Assembly (NCBI GenBank): GCA_002482505.1
Contig: DLGD01000028.1
Location: forward strand, 1-64,000
DNA length: 64,000 nucleotides
Source: Christensenella sp. UBA7703
GTDB lineage: Bacteria > Bacillota > Clostridia > Christensenellales > CAG-138
Direction of reading: 5' to 3'
Positions 17,905-26,329 of this stretch are shown here, in pieces. Position 1 is the stretch's first letter, and the number at the start of each line of letters is the position of its first letter. Below the pieces are notes generated by a model. It made no database searches and had not been told where the DNA came from. It saw nothing but the letters and a program-made list of their open reading frames with translations. A program made the position numbers and the translations under genes.

Positions 17905-19740
17905 ATGGAGAATAAGGTAGCAACGGAAGCTGCCGCGCCGGACGAGAAATCCGCCGTGGAGCTGCTACGCAAAAAGACCTTCAACCGCAACAAATGGTTC
18001 TATTCCGTCAGCGGCATCGGCCGCGACATGAGCTACGCCCTGATCGATTCGTTCTTGCTGATCTACATTCAGTTTGGCGTTTCGCTCACGCTTGCGCAGT
18101 TCACGACGCTGAGCCTGATCATCGGCGTTGGCGGGCGCATTTGGGACGCGATGAACGACCCGCTGATGGGCGCAATCATCGAAGGATCGCACTTCAAAAA
18201 CGGCAAGTTCCGCCCGTGGATTCTGCTGGGCGCAATACTCTGCGGTCTTGCCATCATCGTCATGTTCAACGTGCAGAGTATACCCGGCTGGCGATTTGTC
18301 GTGTTTATGACGATCATGTACCTGCTTTGGGAATCCACGTTTACCATGAACGACATCGGCTATTGGGCAATGCTGCCGAGCCTTTCGAGCGTGAAGGAGG
18401 AGCGAAACTCCATCACGACGCTCACGGTGCTCTTTGCGGGCGTCGGCGCAATCCTTGCCCAGGGCATCATCCCGCAGGTGACGGTCGGCGACATGCGTGC
18501 GGGGTATCGCTTTGTGTCGATCCTGATTGCGGCTGCATTCATCGGCTGCCAGCTATTGTTGTTTTTCACGGTCAAGGAACCGCCGCGCCGCAAGGTGGAA
18601 AATTCCGAAAACATCTCGCTCAAAAAGATGTGGAAGACCATCGCGCGAAACGACCAGGTACTCTGGATGACGCTTTCGATGCTCTTCTACAACATCGGCA
18701 GCACGATGCTCATCGCGCTTGCAGCAAACCTTCTCTATATGGAGATCGGCTACAACGGCACGCTCTATTTCTACGTCGTTGTGGCATATGGCGTCACCAT
18801 GGTCGCGGTCAATGCGCTGTATCCCGCGCTGGTCAACAAGCTCGGCAGAAACCGGCTACAAAACACGAGCATCCTTACTGCGGTGATCGGCTATGCGCTA
18901 ATTGCATTGATGGGTTGGACTTCCATATTGCCGTTCAACATTGCGCTCTTGTGCGCATTTTGCATGATGGTATCCGCCGGGCAGTCGCTGTTCTATATGA
19001 GCTGCATCATCAACATGGCAAACTGTGTGGAATACAACGACTATAAATATGGTGAGCGTAACGAGGCCGTGGTCTCCACGCTGCGTCCGTTTATGGCGAA
19101 GTTTGCGGCGGCGATGCATACCCTGATCGTGACGCTGGTGCTCGCGATCTCGGGTACGTTCCTGCTGAGCCAGTCGATCAGTACGCTGGAAACCCAACGC
19201 GACTTTTTCGACAAACACAACCCTGCGGATCAGGCATACTACATCACGCAGGTGCAGGATTATTTGAAGGAGTACGATGGGCTAAAAGCAGGCACGCCGG
19301 AGTATAAGGCGGCGGCTCAAGCTGTCGGCACGCGGATTGCGGCAGACGATGTCGTCAGCAAATTCCAGCTCGATCCGGAGTATGTGCCTGCACTGAGCGA
19401 CGCGATGGTCATCGTGACCGATGCGCAGGGCAATGCGAAGGAGATTAGCCGACTCGGTGCGTTTGACGCGAACATGATTTCGGCTACAAATGGGACGTTT
19501 TCCATTAAGATTGACGACCTCAAGAGTGGCGATGAGAGCGCGGCAAATATTCATTTCCGCGATCAGCGGACGATGACCATGCGCGTTTGGGTGCGGCTTG
19601 CGGCAACGCTGCTGCCCGCGCTGATGCTTGTGATTTCGCTCTGGATTCAGAAGAAGAAATTCATCATCGACGAGAATTTTTATGATCAGATGATGGTTGA
19701 GATCAACAACCGCAAAGAAGAGGAGAACTCTCTGGCATAG
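17905..19740 (+). CDS. GPH-family cation:sugar symporter (MFS), with enlarged last loop
   Basis: A 611-residue membrane transporter. The first 430 residues have the glycoside-pentoside-hexuronide:cation symporter pattern of MelB/XynB-like proteins. This includes an early D-x-F-L-L-I-Y-I-Q-F-G helix, the loop W-D-A-M-N-D-P-L-M-G and K-F-R-P-W-I. The family is normally 440-500 residues. Here about 130 extra residues (roughly 425-555) with few hydrophobic stretches sit before the final helix and form a soluble loop. Upstream ATGs at 17872 and 17887 are in frame; GGGAG lies 11 bases before 17905. Substrate is unknown, probably a glycoside or oligosaccharide. Confidence 0.82.
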   Translation: MENKVATEAAAPDEKSAVELLRKKTFNRNKWFYSVSGIGRDMSYALIDSFLLIYIQFGVSLTLAQFTTLSLIIGVGGRIWDAMNDPLMGAIIEGSHFKNGKFRPWILLGAILCGLAIIVMFNVQSIPGWRFVVFMTIMYLLWESTFTMNDIGYWAMLPSLSSVKEERNSITTLTVLFAGVGAILAQGIIPQVTVGDMRAGYRFVSILIAAAFIGCQLLLFFTVKEPPRRKVENSENISLKKMWKTIARNDQVLWMTLSMLFYNIGSTMLIALAANLLYMEIGYNGTLYFYVVVAYGVTMVAVNALYPALVNKLGRNRLQNTSILTAVIGYALIALMGWTSILPFNIALLCAFCMMVSAGQSLFYMSCIINMANCVEYNDYKYGERNEAVVSTLRPFMAKFAAAMHTLIVTLVLAISGTFLLSQSISTLETQRDFFDKHNPADQAYYITQVQDYLKEYDGLKAGTPEYKAAAQAVGTRIAADDVVSKFQLDPEYVPALSDAMVIVTDAQGNAKEISRLGAFDANMISATNGTFSIKIDDLKSGDESAANIHFRDQRTMTMRVWVRLAATLLPALMLVISLWIQKKKFIIDENFYDQMMVEINNRKEEENSLA

Positions 19741-19762
19741 CTCCAATATGACGAGAGACGAT

Positions 19763-19795
19763 AAACGCGCCGATGAACATCGGCGCGTTTATTTC
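19763..19795 (+). terminator. Terminator after the GPH symporter
   Basis: A 13-bp perfect stem AAACGCGCCGATG / CATCGGCGCGTTT with a two-base loop, followed by ATTTCT. The A-rich left arm lets it act in both directions. Confidence 0.75.
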
Positions 19796-19821
19796 TGTAT
19801 CTCTAGGTTTAAAGATATTAT

Positions 19822-19920
19822 CTCACCCACTCACCTGCTTCCGGGAAATCTTGCATATGCAGGTAATTTTCTAAAAATTACCTCACCCACTCACTTGCTT
19901 CCGGGAAGCAGTGCATATGC
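19822..19920. repeat. Tandem duplication of the 3' end of the PIG-L gene
   Basis: A 39-base segment at 19882-19920, which encodes the last residues of the PIG-L protein (H-C-F-P-E-A-S-E-W-V-R), recurs at 19822-19860 with five substitutions. The offset is exactly 60 bases, so the second copy is in frame and also ends in TAA. It could be a remnant of a deleted tandem paralogue or a local duplication. Confidence 0.8.
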
Positions 19921-20642
19921 GTCGGCGAAAGGGTGCGATAGCCGTCGGCTAGACCCATCCATTTTCGTAAACCGAGGCGAATCGAGCGGAGCTTAAAATA
20001 CATGCAGATATCCGCGACCGTCTTTTCGTCAAACTGGCTCTTGTGGCAGGAGAGCGCCTCCGCACGAGCGGGAAACGTCTTTTTGACGCCCAGATACGCG
20101 TTCGGTTTATCGGTATAGTAAAACGCAAGCGCTTTGATTGCATGGCTGCCCGAGAAACCAATACTCTTCATCACGCTCTCAAAAGGCGCCATGTTCATGC
20201 TCATCTTGACAGCCATTCCCGTCTTGATATGGTCGATGTGGCACTCGCTGATCACGTTTGGATCGGGCGCAAACACAACATCCGGCTTTAGCCGGACGAT
20301 TGCTTTTGCGACCGCGCAGCCCGCGTCCTCCATTTGGTACATTCCGCCGTCGTGAAAGGGAAGAAACGTCACGTCCGTGACCCCAAGCAGTTTGGCGGAA
20401 GCCAGCGCCTCCGACTGGCGAATCTTCACCAGCTCGTCACCATACAGCGCAGGATCGATGGCGCCCATGCACCCATCGGTCACGATCAGGAACGAAACGT
20501 GCTTGCCCGCCTGCGTCAGCGCGCACACGCTCGGCGCGCAGGCAACCTCGATGTCGTCCGGATGCGGGCCGATGAAAAGATACCGCTCAAACGAATCGAG
20601 TTTCGGAATCGGGGTGACGCGCCGAAGAATGGCGTTGAACAT
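19878..20642 (-). CDS. PIG-L / LmbE family deacetylase
   Basis: A 254-residue zinc-dependent deacetylase-like protein. The metal motif P-H-P-D-D (about 26-30) and the later C-H-I-D-H (about 133-137) are intact. Family members remove acetyl groups from N-acetylglucosaminyl lipids, small thiols or chitooligosaccharides. The divergent GH20 hexosaminidase next door suggests amino-sugar substrates. GGGAGGA lies about 9 bases before the chosen ATG; a longer frame extends upstream without support and crosses the divergent promoter. The extreme 3' end is duplicated downstream. Confidence 0.88.
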   Translation of the reverse strand: MFNAILRRVTPIPKLDSFERYLFIGPHPDDIEVACAPSVCALTQAGKHVSFLIVTDGCMGAIDPALYGDELVKIRQSEALASAKLLGVTDVTFLPFHDGGMYQMEDAGCAVAKAIVRLKPDVVFAPDPNVISECHIDHIKTGMAVKMSMNMAPFESVMKSIGFSGSHAIKALAFYYTDKPNAYLGVKKTFPARAEALSCHKSQFDEKTVADICMYFKLRSIRLGLRKWMGLADGYRTLSPTHMHCFPEASEWVR

Positions 20643-20708
20643 ATGCGGAATCCTCCCATAAACAAGCATTTGCGAACGGATTGCAATCAGTATACCACTT
20701 GTGTAGCG

Positions 20709-20737
20709 TTGCTGTAAGGCTTGCGTCGGGGTATAAT
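20709..20737 (+). promoter_or_regulatory. Promoter of the GH20 gene
   Basis: TTGCTG, a 17-base spacer and perfect TATAAT (20732-20737) lie 58 bases before the ATG at 20796. Confidence 0.75.
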
Positions 20738-20795
20738 AGAAATTGAATGGAACAAATGACCCGTTTCGCGAAGAAACGTCGGGAGGAGAAACAAC

Positions 20796-22349
20796 ATGCC
20801 GATTCCGCAGGTAAAAAAACAACAGATTCTGGAAGGAACCCTTGCACTCTGTCGTACGGAGGCGGCGTTTGATCCGGCCCTTGAGAACGCACGAGAAGGT
20901 GTGCTTGCCATGTTTGCCCTTGGCGAGAGCGAAGCAAAAGATGGTGTTCGCGCTTCATTCCGGTTGAATTCCGCGCTGGACGCGGAGCAATACCGTATCC
21001 TTGTCGATGGAAACGGCGTCTTTGCGGAGACAAGCGATGTTGCTGGCGCGGTGCATGCCGCGGCAACCCTTGCCCAGCTTTGTGCGGAGCATGGCGGGCA
21101 GTTGCCTTATTGCGCGATCGACGATGCGCCGGAGAAGCCTTGGCGCGGATTTTTGTTTGATGTTTGTCGCCATTTTTTCCCGATGCATACGGTCAAGTCC
21201 GTCGTCAATCTGTTGGCATACTATAAATATAACCGCCTGCATCTGCATCTGACGGAGGATCAGGGGTTTCGCTTGGAGAGCGAGCGGTTTCCGCTGCTCA
21301 ACAGCATTGGTTCTTTCCGCAAGAGTACGGCAAAAAAGCACGCGGACAATGCGGGCGCGGATGGCGTTCCCCACGGCGGATATTATACGAAAGCGGAATT
21401 GCGCGAGCTGGTTCGCTATGCAAAGGCGCGGGGAATCGAGATTGTACCTGAAATCGATATGCCCGGGCATGCGCTTTCGATGATTGCGGCATATCCCGCG
21501 CTCGCGTGTGTCAATGAACCGGTGGAGGTGGCGACGCGTTTCGGGATTACAGACTTCTCGAAAAAGCTCTTTTGTGCGGGCAACGAGAAGACATTTGAGT
21601 TCTTATTTGCTCTGCTGGACGAAGTTCTTGAGATATTTCCGTTTCCCTATGTGCACATCGGTGGGGATGAGGCACTCAAGAGCGAATGGAAGCAATGCGA
21701 ATGCTGTCAGCGCGTGATGCGCGAACAGGGGTTGAAGGATGAACGCGAGTTACAGGGGTATTTTCTCAACCGTGTGATCGAACATTTGAAATCGCGCGGC
21801 AGACAGGCAATCGTCTGGAACGACGGGCTTTGTGAAACGCTCTCGCGCGATGCCATCAGCCAGTATTGGACGCCGTGGTTCCTCGAGGGGCAAGGGCGCA
21901 CCGCGCGCCGCGTCAACGTGGGCGGGCTTGCGATCCTGAGCCCGTATCTCTACACGTATTATGATTACCCTTACGGTATGACCCCACTCAAGAAAACATA
22001 CAACTATCGCGCGACACTGCGCGGGCTCAAGCAAAAGAAAGACAAGAATATCCTCGGCGTAGAGGCGGCCATCTGGACAGAGTGGGTCGACAGCGAGGAA
22101 AAGCTCTTTTTCAATACGCTTCCGCGCCTCGCCGCGACGGCGGAGACGGGCTGGACCGCGCGGGAAAACAGGAACTATGCCGGCTTTTTGCAGCGGCTCA
22201 TGCCGCACTATGGTTTATACGAGCGGCTCGGAGTGACGTATGCAAAGAATCTGGAAAAGCCGCTTCCGCTGCTGCAACGCATCCAGAGCGTCAGGACGTA
22301 TTTTATGAAAGAAACGCACGCGGAACTATTCGCGCAGAACAAGCGGTAA
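20796..22349 (+). CDS. Beta-N-acetylhexosaminidase (GH20)
   Basis: A 517-residue family 20 glycoside hydrolase. The N-terminal 110 residues are the GH20b alpha/beta domain. The TIM barrel begins with W-R-G-F-L-F-D-V-C-R and contains I-V-P-E-I-D-M-P-G-H. The catalytic Asp-Glu pair is in H-I-G-G-D-E (Asp291-Glu292). The enzyme uses substrate-assisted catalysis on terminal GlcNAc/GalNAc. There is no signal peptide, so it probably acts in the cytoplasm on imported oligosaccharides. GGGAGGAG precedes the ATG. It appears to lead an operon with the nitroreductase (43-base gap) and DUF2284 gene. Confidence 0.92.
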   Translation: MPIPQVKKQQILEGTLALCRTEAAFDPALENAREGVLAMFALGESEAKDGVRASFRLNSALDAEQYRILVDGNGVFAETSDVAGAVHAAATLAQLCAEHGGQLPYCAIDDAPEKPWRGFLFDVCRHFFPMHTVKSVVNLLAYYKYNRLHLHLTEDQGFRLESERFPLLNSIGSFRKSTAKKHADNAGADGVPHGGYYTKAELRELVRYAKARGIEIVPEIDMPGHALSMIAAYPALACVNEPVEVATRFGITDFSKKLFCAGNEKTFEFLFALLDEVLEIFPFPYVHIGGDEALKSEWKQCECCQRVMREQGLKDERELQGYFLNRVIEHLKSRGRQAIVWNDGLCETLSRDAISQYWTPWFLEGQGRTARRVNVGGLAILSPYLYTYYDYPYGMTPLKKTYNYRATLRGLKQKKDKNILGVEAAIWTEWVDSEEKLFFNTLPRLAATAETGWTARENRNYAGFLQRLMPHYGLYERLGVTYAKNLEKPLPLLQRIQSVRTYFMKETHAELFAQNKR

Positions 22350-22392
22350 CAATAGAGCGCGCAACCCAAATTGCAATTAGGAGGAAATCACG

Positions 22393-22911
22393 ATGAATGA
22401 AACGCTGAATAACCTGAAAACACGCCGGAGCATCCGCTCCTATCTACCCAAGCAGGTCGAAAAGGACTTGCTGGAGCAGGTGCTGGAAGCGGGGACGTTT
22501 GCCCCGACCGGCGGCGGGAAGCAGGTGCCTCTCATCGTCGCTGTGCAGGACCCGGCCACGGTCAGGCAGCTTTCACGCATGAACGCGCAGGTGATTGGCA
22601 ACGACAGCGACCCGTATTATGGCGCGCCGACGGTGCTCGTCATTCTCGCGGAGCGCTCGCGCAGAACCTATCTGCTCGATGGCGCGGCGGTGATGACCAC
22701 GCTGGTCAACGCGGCACACGCGGTTGGGCTTGGCTCCTGCTGGATTCACCGCGCAAAAGAGATGTTTGAAAGCGAAGAGGGCAAAGCGCTTCTGCAAAAA
22801 TGGGGCGTCGAAGGGGATTATGAAGGCATCGGGCAGGTGATTCTGGGCTACCCGGCCGGCCCCGCGCCGGAACCCGCCCCGCGCAAGGAGAACTATGTGA
22901 TCCGCGTTTGA
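22393..22911 (+). CDS. Nitroreductase-family FMN oxidoreductase
   Basis: A 172-residue nitroreductase-fold protein. The N-terminal R-R-S-I-R-S-Y phosphate/FMN site and A-P-T-G-G-G-K-Q, then G-L-G-S-C-W-I near residue 115, are the usual signatures. These FMN enzymes use NAD(P)H to reduce nitro groups, quinones or other compounds; the natural substrate is not predictable. AGGAGG lies 8 bases before the ATG. It is 21 bases upstream of the DUF2284 gene, suggesting a functional pair. Confidence 0.88.
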   Translation: MNETLNNLKTRRSIRSYLPKQVEKDLLEQVLEAGTFAPTGGGKQVPLIVAVQDPATVRQLSRMNAQVIGNDSDPYYGAPTVLVILAERSRRTYLLDGAAVMTTLVNAAHAVGLGSCWIHRAKEMFESEEGKALLQKWGVEGDYEGIGQVILGYPAGPAPEPAPRKENYVIRV

Positions 22912-22932
22912 ACGCGGAACGAACGAAAGAGC

Positions 22933-23475
22933 ATGCGCATTGAAAAACTGCTGAACAAATACGCAAAAGCACATGCGATTGTGAACACGGGGGAGATTCG
23001 CTTCGACCCCGCGTTTCACGCGCTCTGTGAACAAAACGCCTGCGGGTTTTACGGCGCATGCTGGATGTGCCCGCCGGATGTTGGCGGTGTTTTGGAGTGG
23101 ATGGCGAGAGCGCGGGCGTATGAGCGCACAATCGTATTTCAAAGCGTCCATACGATTGCGGATTCGTTTGATATCGAGGGCATGCAGCACGCGGCGCGCA
23201 GGCACAATCACCTGATTGTTCGTCTCAGCCGTGCGGCGGAGAAAGAGGGCATCGATTGCCTTTTCCTCGGCGCGGGGGCTTGCGGCGGTTGCAAAACCTG
23301 CGCGAAAAAGAAAGGCGAGCCCTGCCGCCATCCAGATCGCGCGGTGGTTCCGCTGGAGGCGGCGGGTGTGGATGTTGTCCAGCTTGCGAAGCTCGCCGGC
23401 CTGCCCTATCTAAACGGCAAAAACACGGTAACGTATTTCGGCGCAATGCTGTTTCGCGGTACACTCGAAGCATAA
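22933..23475 (+). CDS. DUF2284 cysteine-rich metal-binding protein
   Basis: A 180-residue protein with the Cys pattern of DUF2284: C-x-x-N-A-C-G-F-Y-G-A-C-W-M-C-P-P near residues 34-48, then G-A-C-G-G-C-K-T-C-A-K-K-K-G-E-P-C near 117-133. It probably binds one or two iron-sulfur clusters or other metals; no function is established for the family. The ribosome site (GAAAGAG) is weak. It follows the nitroreductase gene closely, so an electron-transfer relationship is plausible. Confidence 0.8.
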   Translation: MRIEKLLNKYAKAHAIVNTGEIRFDPAFHALCEQNACGFYGACWMCPPDVGGVLEWMARARAYERTIVFQSVHTIADSFDIEGMQHAARRHNHLIVRLSRAAEKEGIDCLFLGAGACGGCKTCAKKKGEPCRHPDRAVVPLEAAGVDVVQLAKLAGLPYLNGKNTVTYFGAMLFRGTLEA

Positions 23476-23531
23476 AAAACCGCGAGAAAAAATTCAGTCA
23501 TCAACGCAACCCAAATACAAAGGAGAAGCGC

Positions 23532-24719
23532 ATGAAAATTCTCGTCTGCAATGTTGGCAGCACCTCATTGAAATATCGGCTGTTTGATCTCTCCTCCGGT
23601 GAAGAAACCCTCTCCGAAGGAAAGATGGAGCGCGTCGGCACACAGGCGGGCACCTGGATGCACAAGGACGCGGGCATGAAGGAGACCAAGCAGACGCTGC
23701 CGATTCCCGATTACGCGACGGGGATTCGCCTCATGCAGGAGGCGCTTCTTGCTTCCGCGCTGGAGAGCATGGAGGCGCTGGACTGCGTGGCGTTCAAGGT
23801 TGTGCATGCAAAAGGAGTGACGGGGGTGCAACTGCTCGACGAGGCTGTGCTTTCGGCGATGGCTGCGTTCAATACCGTAGCTCCAAGCCACAATCCGCCG
23901 TATATCGCCGCAATCCGGCAGTTTCAGCAGGCGTTGCCGCATACGCCGATGATCGGCTCGTTTGAAACCGGTTTTCACGCGACGATGCCACCCAAGGCAT
24001 ACCTCTATTCGGTGCCGATCGCGCTTCATAAAGAGCATGCCATCCGCCGATATGGCTTCCACGGCGCGTCGCACGAGTACGTTGCCACGCGCACGGCGGA
24101 GTTGATGGGACGCAGCGACTTTAAATTGATCTCGTGCCATCTGGGCGGCAGCGGCTCGCTCTGCGCCATCGTCAACGGAAAATCGCTCGATACCAACCTT
24201 GGCTTCTCGTTGCAATGCGGCATCATGCACAACAACCGCTGCGGTGACATCGACCCGTATATTCCGATCTATCTGATGAAGGACTTTGGCTATACGCTGG
24301 CGCAGATTGAAACCATGCTCAACAAAGAAAGCGGCCTGCTTGGCATGAGCGGCGTTTCCAACGACCTGCGGGACGTAGAGGCGGCGGCAGAGACGGGCAA
24401 CGAGGACGCGAAGAACGCCGTGGACAGCTACTGTTACCAAATTCAAAAGCAAATCGGCAGCTACGCCGCTGCAATGGGCGGCGTGGATGCGATTTCATTT
24501 GCGGGGGGCATCGGCGAAAACAGTGCGCTTGTGCGCAGAATGGCGCTCGAAGGGCTCTCCTTTATGGGCGTTTCCATTGATCTTGCGAAAAACGAGACGG
24601 CAAAGCCGGACTGCGAGCTCACGGGGGAGGAGAGTCGCGCGCGGGTTTTCGTCATCGCCACCAACGAAGAAATCGTGGTTGCGCGAAAAGCAAAGGCGTA
24701 TCTGCTCGGGCGCAGATAG
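23532..24719 (+). CDS. ackA: Acetate kinase-like acyl kinase, divergent
   Basis: A 395-residue ASKHA kinase of the acetate/propionate family (acyl phosphate + ADP to acid + ATP). It has V-G-S-T-S-L-K-Y near the start, R-R-Y-G-F-H-G-A-S-H, H-L-G-G-S-G-S-L and the C-terminal G-G-I-G-E-N. The usual G-F-S-P-L-E-G-L-x-M-G-T-R-x-G-D-I-D-P segment reads G-F-S-L-Q-C-G-I-M-H-N-N-R-C-G-D-I-D-P here, so the acyl pocket is unlike textbook AckA. The N-terminal motif N-V-G-S-T also lacks the common N-x-G-S-S-S. No phosphotransacetylase is nearby. AAAGGAGAAG precedes the ATG. The family is sure; acetate as substrate is likely but not proven. Confidence 0.85.
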   Translation: MKILVCNVGSTSLKYRLFDLSSGEETLSEGKMERVGTQAGTWMHKDAGMKETKQTLPIPDYATGIRLMQEALLASALESMEALDCVAFKVVHAKGVTGVQLLDEAVLSAMAAFNTVAPSHNPPYIAAIRQFQQALPHTPMIGSFETGFHATMPPKAYLYSVPIALHKEHAIRRYGFHGASHEYVATRTAELMGRSDFKLISCHLGGSGSLCAIVNGKSLDTNLGFSLQCGIMHNNRCGDIDPYIPIYLMKDFGYTLAQIETMLNKESGLLGMSGVSNDLRDVEAAAETGNEDAKNAVDSYCYQIQKQIGSYAAAMGGVDAISFAGGIGENSALVRRMALEGLSFMGVSIDLAKNETAKPDCELTGEESRARVFVIATNEEIVVARKAKAYLLGRR

Positions 24720-24736
24720 TGGAGCAGAACATACAA

Positions 24737-24963
24737 TACGCATAGCATGCGTTCAGTCCGTCAAAAAACGGGTTTTTTGACGGGATCATCGCGTTTTGCC
24801 TGCTGCCCCTTGGGCATCGGACGGCAAAGCGTGCAGAGAATTCGCCCCTGCGGGGCGATCCGTTGCGCTGGCACAGCCAGCGCAGCCGGATTTTATGGGT
24901 TAAGGGTTACGACCCTTAACAATCCCAGAGTTTTTTTGACACTCTGTACGCATAACATGCGTT
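24737..24963. repeat. Structured non-coding element bounded by TACGCATARCATGCGTT
   Basis: Two 17-base copies of TACGCATARCATGCGTT (24737-24753 and 24947-24963, one base different, each palindromic) bracket 193 bases made almost entirely of hairpins. These are CCGTCAAAAAAC/TTTTTTGACGG, CGCCCC/GGGGCG, TGCGCTGG/CCAGCGCA, GTTAAGGGT/ACCCTTAAC and CAGAG/CTCTG with T7 between. It has no reading frame of note. The first hairpin has T6 only within its own arm. It may be a mobile intergenic repeat or a structured RNA; it also fills the gap between the kinase and the sortase. Confidence 0.6.
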
Positions 24964-25090
24964 GTATGAAATACTCTTCACAGTTAATTCACGATCTTGC
25001 TAAAACAACGAAAACGCGCGATTCGGCTGGTTTTTCTGTGAAAATTGTGCAAAATATGATTGCATAGTGGCTTTGTGCCATGCATCTTGA

Positions 25091-25119
25091 TTGCAAAGCG
25101 AAACCGTTTGGTTTATACT
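25091..25119 (+). promoter_or_regulatory. Promoter of the sortase gene, apparently leaderless
   Basis: TTGCAA (25091-25096), a 17-base spacer and TATACT (25114-25119). The A of the sortase ATG is at 25126, exactly where transcription should begin, and there is no ribosome binding site between. Confidence 0.7.
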
Positions 25120-25125
25120 GCGCTT

Positions 25126-25968
25126 ATGAAACGGAAAAAACGCAGAGCGAGAACAAAAGCGGAGATCATCACGGCGGTGCTCTACGGCATCTTCGGGTTG
25201 CTTGTGGCCGGCGTGCTCTATGGCGCGGGCCGCGGGGCGTATGCGCTGATGGGCGAGACGGTTGGCAACCACTACTATGCGACGCTGGCAGAAAAAGCCG
25301 CCCCGTCGGATACGGTGGATTTTGCCCAGCTTGCGAAGATCAACCCGGAAGTGCGCGGTTGGGTTCGGCTTTCGGATACGGCGGTCAACCTTCCGATTGT
25401 GAAAACCACGGATAACAGCTATTATCTCGACCATCGCTTCGACGAGGTGAAAAACAAACTCGGCACGCCGTTTATCGACGCGGGCAATGTTGGCGATTTT
25501 TCCGATCGGCACACGATTATCTATGGTCACGCGCTCAGCAGCGGGTCGATGTTCGGCTCCCTCTGGGAGTATGAAAACCCGAACTATTTCATGCGACATC
25601 CGGAGATTCAGCTCTTTTTGCCGGACGGCACGCAAAAGACGCTTTCGATCTTTGCCTGCTCCCGCGTGGACGGCACACGGGGCGCCATGCCGATTTCGTT
25701 TTCCACCGAGCAGGACTTTCTCTCGTTTATTGAAGAACTCCGCGCGGTCTCCGCGTTTACAAGCAATGTGAAGGTCACCTCTTCCGATCGGATCGTCACC
25801 TTCTGCGTCGTGCTGCCGGATGGCGGCGAGGGCAGGTTGCTGCTGAGTTGCAAACTCACGGAGAGCAGCGGCGTGACGATTGGCGATACGGCGGTACAGC
25901 CGCCGGCGCAAACGACGCAGGCTCCGCCTGAGGCGACGCAATCACCGGAAGAGACGCCGCAGGGATAA
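25126..25968 (+). CDS. Class B-like sortase with atypical active-site motif
   Basis: A 280-residue membrane-anchored transpeptidase-like protein. A basic start is followed by one transmembrane helix (about 14-40), then the sortase barrel. The catalytic His is in I-I-Y-G-H-A-L (His135). Where sortases have T-L-x-T-C, this protein reads T-F-C-V-V, with Cys227 two residues closer to the Thr. Arg237 follows in E-G-R-L-L-L. A His135/Cys227/Arg237 triad is thus possible, but the motif is shortened. The last 30 residues are a Pro/Thr/Gln tail, unusual for a sortase. No LPxTG substrate or pilus genes are adjacent. It may process a distant substrate or be degenerate. Confidence 0.78.
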   Translation: MKRKKRRARTKAEIITAVLYGIFGLLVAGVLYGAGRGAYALMGETVGNHYYATLAEKAAPSDTVDFAQLAKINPEVRGWVRLSDTAVNLPIVKTTDNSYYLDHRFDEVKNKLGTPFIDAGNVGDFSDRHTIIYGHALSSGSMFGSLWEYENPNYFMRHPEIQLFLPDGTQKTLSIFACSRVDGTRGAMPISFSTEQDFLSFIEELRAVSAFTSNVKVTSSDRIVTFCVVLPDGGEGRLLLSCKLTESSGVTIGDTAVQPPAQTTQAPPEATQSPEETPQG

Positions 25969-25988
25969 CCCAACCATGTTTAACCAAG

Positions 25989-26012
25989 GCCGCCTGATGG
26001 GCGGCTTTTGCT
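25989..26012 (+). terminator. Terminator after the sortase gene
   Basis: A 6-bp GC stem GCCGCC / GGCGGC with loop TGATG is followed by TTTTGCTCT. In the remaining gap to 26329 I see only a weak extended -10 (TGGTATCCT, 26082-26090) that could serve the DUF4349 gene. Confidence 0.6.
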
Positions 26013-26329
26013 CTCTGAAAGCGCTTCGCGATTGAGTGAATCTGCATGAGGAACCGGCTTCTGTTCTTTTTTTAAAAAATGTGGTATCCTATACGCAATT
26101 CTGAACACGATAGTAGCAGGATTCGGCTCCATTATGGAGTTATGAGAAGTAAACCAAACATGCAACCAAACGCAAGGCAACGTAGTGTTCTGTGTGAAAG
26201 CACTGTGGCCGGAGATGCGCAACCGCGCGTTGCAAGACAAAGCCCGCTGCGCTGTTTTCGGGAGGGTTGCCGCAACGAAGCGGCAGAAGAACAACACGGA
26301 CGAATGAAACGGAAAAGGGGAGATCGATC

